Source: Podaxis mareebaensis (lineage: Eukaryota > Basidiomycota > Agaricomycetes > Agaricales > Agaricaceae). From it: DNA of 64,000 nucleotides. The notes under the pieces were generated by a model. That model was not told the origin of the DNA. It did no database searches and saw only the letters and a program-made list of their open reading frames with translations. Both the position numbers and the translations under genes were made by a program. The stretch covers positions 1-64,000 of the forward strand of contig JAEUWP010000252.1 in NCBI GenBank assembly GCA_018524725.1, written 5' to 3'. Of this stretch, positions 60,804-64,000 are shown piece after piece; position 1 is the stretch's first letter; every line of letters starts with the position of its first letter.

Positions 60804-61767
60804 CTAGGCAATGGTAAAGAGAAGTCGAAACAAGGAAAGGTATTTAACCGTGTCGATGTACAAGCCCAAGCATGTCGATACACGTCCAAGTGCCGTCCAT
60901 GTGTCGTTCCTCGCGTAGCCTCGTGCTACTCCCACATCTCCCCTTTCTTTCTGACAGTGACACCCTCGCCACTCTTCTCCAGCTCCAATCCCTTCTCCAA
61001 CTTCTTCCGCTCCTGCTAGGCTGTTTGGATCAACGGATTCTGTGATTTCAAGTTGTTTGCGAGATCGAGGATGGTAGGGAATAAGACAGAAGGCGGCGAA
61101 TTTGAGACCAGAGATGGCGCCGTTGACCTCAGCAAACGTGTATGCACTACTGCGTAAGCGTTCGACGACAACCATTGGCCCGAAATAGCGAGGCTTGGAC
61201 TTGCGTCTGACATTCGGCTTGATTTTCTTGTTGAAGACGAGTACCAGTTCCTCTGGTTTGAAGTTGTAGTCATGGATCCTGTTGGCGTTCTCCTCGGAGC
61301 CTCGAATTGCAGTATAACGAGCGGCGAGAACCCAGTTGTGAATTTCGGCAAGGTCTTCATCGTGTTTTGCAAGCATTCGAGTGTGGGAGGCAAGCAGATC
61401 TTTATTGGAGATTTTAGAGGTAATGGGAGGGGAAAGGAAAGTGGCTTCAGTGATGTCGAAGAGAGGCAAGGGCTTGTTTCGACCACGCCCTTTGATTAAG
61501 AATTGTATGCTGAGATCCGGACGTGCTGAATATGATATTTCTTCGCAAGCCAGCCGAGCGTTGTCACATAAGGCGTTACATTGTCCGTAATAATATCCTT
61601 GAATCCTCCCCAGCGACATAATATCTCTTCGAATATGAAGGCGTCAAGTATCCAGCCGATTTCACAAGTCAGCACCCGCCATTCTATCCACCCTGTAAGA
61701 CTACAGCGAGCTTGTACGATATATTTGTGTCTGTGCGAGAGGGGCATATGCATAGTGTTGATGTAGG
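60804..61767 (-). mobile_element. Ty3/gypsy retrotransposon fragment, broken
   Basis: Minus-strand remains of the pol gene. The upstream piece (61496-61753) is integrase core: MHMPLSHRHKYIVQARCSL, ILCRWGGF and ITDN with the second catalytic Asp, ending HVRISAYNS. The downstream piece (from about 61500 to 60950) is the typical C-terminal extension: LPLFDITEATFL, YNFKPEELVLVFNKKI, PRYFGPMVVVERL and LIPYHPR. The stretch between them, which should hold the catalytic Glu, is missing, and the two pieces are in different frames. No LTR, reverse transcriptase or gag was seen. The fragment sits between the two cerato-platanin duplication blocks. Confidence 0.8.
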
Positions 61768-62984
61768 CCTTTTGGAAGAGCGGCGCGGGAGTCTGAACTA
61801 GGCATCATCACGGGTACTCCTACCCGTGTATACAAGCAATCACGATATCATAAATTCAATAAGTACTAAATACGTTTTGGGCTCATGTTAATTCGCAGAT
61901 TAGGGTTGAGTGGTTATGTGTCTTGATTTGCTTTTACTCACCTACGTTACCAGCAAATTGTTAGTGTTTTGGGTGTAGTGTTGTATTTCTTTTTCCCCGC
62001 ACTCGGTTAATTGGACGTTCGTGGTTAATTGACATAGTTTTTTTCCGGCTGTCAGCGTCAGCATCAGGTTTGGCCTTGGAGGTATAATGAACAGACAATC
62101 AGGTTTATGCTAACTTTACATGCTATCCCCTTCCCTTACTCATCGCTTTCTACCACGTTTCCTCGAGAGTCGGAGATCAATAGATCAATCGATCAACTTC
62201 CTCGTGTGGCCGTTTCACCAAAGTACCTGTATTGGGATGTCGAGGTCAACCCCGAAGGAATGAACTTCCTGGACCGTCGTTTCAGTGCCTATAGCACCCT
62301 TAGCCCCTGCAAGATCCTATTGACCCACCCAGAGACTCATCCAGGATAATTGTCACATGCTGAAAAATGCTTTTCGAGCTCTCGAAGTGATCGTTCATTG
62401 TTGCATTTGTAAACAGGGAACTCAATTCCCCTCCCGCTTGAGAATAACTGGGACCTCGCAAAGGTCGACACCATCTGTTCCAAGCGCAGGAAGTGACTCC
62501 AAAAGCATCTATTCTGAAGCCCTGTCTGTAATCCGGGCGTTTTGGAACATAGGCTGAGACAACCGATGTTTTTCCGACTGGTCAATATCTACGTTTCTCA
62601 CACAATCACAACCTACCGACACAGACCCTTGGGTCTTTTGTGGTATCTTTAGAGACACAGGTTGATCGGAACGGATGTTGATAAAGCGCCTCCAGAGGTG
62701 GCCTGTGTTGTGCGTGGATGACTGACGGATGACTGACCAAATCTCTATGCCACTCGCAACGGGATGGTAAGGGGTAAGACCTTGCTCCATTGACTATGTC
62801 GGCGGCATAGCACTTCAACTTTTCATTGCTATCTACCTTCAAAGGCCGTGTTGCAAGGACTCCAAGAAGTAACATTTAGAACGTAAGTCACCGCTCCTTC
62901 CCCGTAGGATTGTTGCTGGGTGATGTGTCTTGGTCATTCATTTCTCCAAATGGTCGTCGAACAGCGAAGGGACTCTAAGAGCAG

Positions 62985-62991
62985 TATAAAA
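62985..62991 (+). promoter_or_regulatory. TATA box of cerato-platanin 4
   Basis: TATAAAA, about 80 nt upstream of the start codon at 63071. Confidence 0.75.
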
Positions 62992-63070
62992 GCCTTTCGG
63001 TTCGACTCCAAGAGCCATATCTCAACCTTCAACAGTCTCTTGTACCAGCAACCAAACAACCTTACCAGCT

Positions 63071-63523
63071 ATGCAGTTCACCTCTACCATCTTCGCTCTC
63101 CTCGCTACCGCACTCTCCGTCATCCCTGCGATGGCTCAACCTCCCGCTCCCAGTGTGCTCAACTACGACGGGCTCTATGACAACACCGATGCCACTCTCA
63201 GCCAGACTATGTGCTCTGCTGACGCAGGCATACTCAAGGGAATCAAGACCTTCGGGGACATTCCAAACTTTCCCCACATCGCCAGCTCGGTGTACATCGA
63301 GGGCTTCAACTCGTCTCGTTGCGGCGCCTGTTACGAGCTCTTGTATAACCGAGCTGATGGGAATCAAGTTGTCTTGCCCTTCACCATTATCAATAGCGCT
63401 CCCCGAGGCTTCATTTCGAGTGTTCAAGGAATGAAGGATTTGACGGGGTTGGAAGTTAACACCTTCCCTGGCGATGCACCGATCTTCGTCAAGGAGGTGC
63501 CTAGCATTGATTGTGGCTTCTAG
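63071..63523 (+). CDS. Cerato-platanin family protein 4
   Basis: Intronless 150-aa secreted protein that differs from copy 3 at only a handful of positions (for example QFTSTI for QLTSTV, TMCSADAGILKG for TACSADVGPLKG, GNQV for GKQV). Signal peptide, cysteines and C-terminal CGF are intact, so it looks functional. The upstream and downstream flanks are shared with copy 3. The pair is a recent duplication, younger by sequence than the split between copies 1/2 and 3/4. Confidence 0.88.
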   Translation: MQFTSTIFALLATALSVIPAMAQPPAPSVLNYDGLYDNTDATLSQTMCSADAGILKGIKTFGDIPNFPHIASSVYIEGFNSSRCGACYELLYNRADGNQVVLPFTIINSAPRGFISSVQGMKDLTGLEVNTFPGDAPIFVKEVPSIDCGF

Positions 63524-64000
63524 AGGTACTACTTTGTCTTCGCTCCGAATGACTTTGTAGCTGACGCGTCAACGTTCTTAGGCATTGTATGGCTATGAGT
63601 GTGATATTTTCGATTCGTTGTATGACTTAGTCTAATTGCCTTAGTCTAATGTATGCCCCACCTTTATCCTGTTACGCCCCTTCTGCACAGAGTCAGTGCC
63701 TGAGACATCAACTAACAACGAGAGGGGCAAGGACCCACAATGATCCATAAACATGAGGAATGATTATTGGGGAGCGGTACCAGATGGAGGTTGTTGTTTC
63801 TTATCTTCCGAACGATGATATGGTCGAAAGACGAGAAAGAAACTACTCTTCAGCTTGTTCTTCACGTCTGGGGTAATAAAACTTCAAGAACGACATTAAT
63901 ACCAAGAATCGGGCCAAAGGCATCGGCATACACTGTGAAGTACTCAGAGCTCGGAGCTCAGAGCCCTCAGTAAGCCGGGGACTCAACAAAACGGATATCC
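63524..64000. other. 3' flank of cerato-platanin 4
   Basis: No gene. Most of this stretch repeats the 3' flank of copy 3, up to about 63905. The window ends in sequence without recognisable features. Confidence 0.5.

Larger units (their letters stand above)
61867..63905. repeat. Cerato-platanin duplication block D
   Basis: Copy of block C (58535-60575). It opens with a 14-codon remnant of the 3' end of the F-box-like gene, then repeats the upstream region, cerato-platanin and 3' flank. Confidence 0.8.

Overview
The window is nuclear DNA of an agaricomycete (mushroom-forming basidiomycete). Reasons: intron-dense genes with introns mostly 48-60 nt and GT..AG borders, families that are expanded in Agaricomycetes (DUF6535 membrane proteins, BCS1-like AAA ATPases, basidiomycete-type 7TM proteins, F-box-like proteins, cerato-platanins), and remnants of Ty3/gypsy and pogo/Fot1-type transposons. 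I rebuilt exon structures by eye from splice signals and family motifs. Every multi-exon model given closes in frame, but all models are predictions.

Layout. 2.2-7.4 kb: two head-to-tail BCS1-like AAA ATPase genes (minus strand) with matching intron positions, including a 20-nt exon inside the P-loop region. 9.9-17.2 kb: a tandem duplication, each unit carrying one DUF6535 gene (minus). 17.6-18.8 kb: a single-pass membrane protein with a PPxY motif. About 4 kb with no recognisable gene follows. 22.9-24.8 kb: an allantoate-permease-type MFS transporter. 27.2-29.7 kb: a secreted GH78-like rhamnosidase. 30.3-31.3 kb: a MICOS (MIC26/27, apolipoprotein-O type) subunit. 32.7-33.9 kb: a second single-pass membrane protein ending in a PPxY motif. 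34.5-38.2 kb: EMC1, divergent from the PP6/SIT4 phosphatase catalytic subunit at 38.3-39.7 kb. 40.6-42.2 kb: a 7TM receptor-like protein. 42.9-48 kb: two cerato-platanin genes (minus) in a duplicated block, one copy interrupted by a 1,083-bp pogo-like element. 49.7-58.6 kb: RPN9, a large double-Myb telobox protein and an F-box-like gene (all plus). 58.5-64 kb: a second duplicated block with two further cerato-platanin genes (plus), separated by a broken gypsy fragment.

The core genes (EMC1, PP6, RPN9, MICOS, Myb) are single copy. The variable part is the duplicated material: BCS1-like pair, DUF6535 pair, and four cerato-platanins in two pairs on either side of the RPN9-Myb-F-box block. The cerato-platanin copies share TATA boxes and upstream blocks, so promoters were duplicated with the genes. 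No RNA gene, CRISPR array or complete transposon was found.
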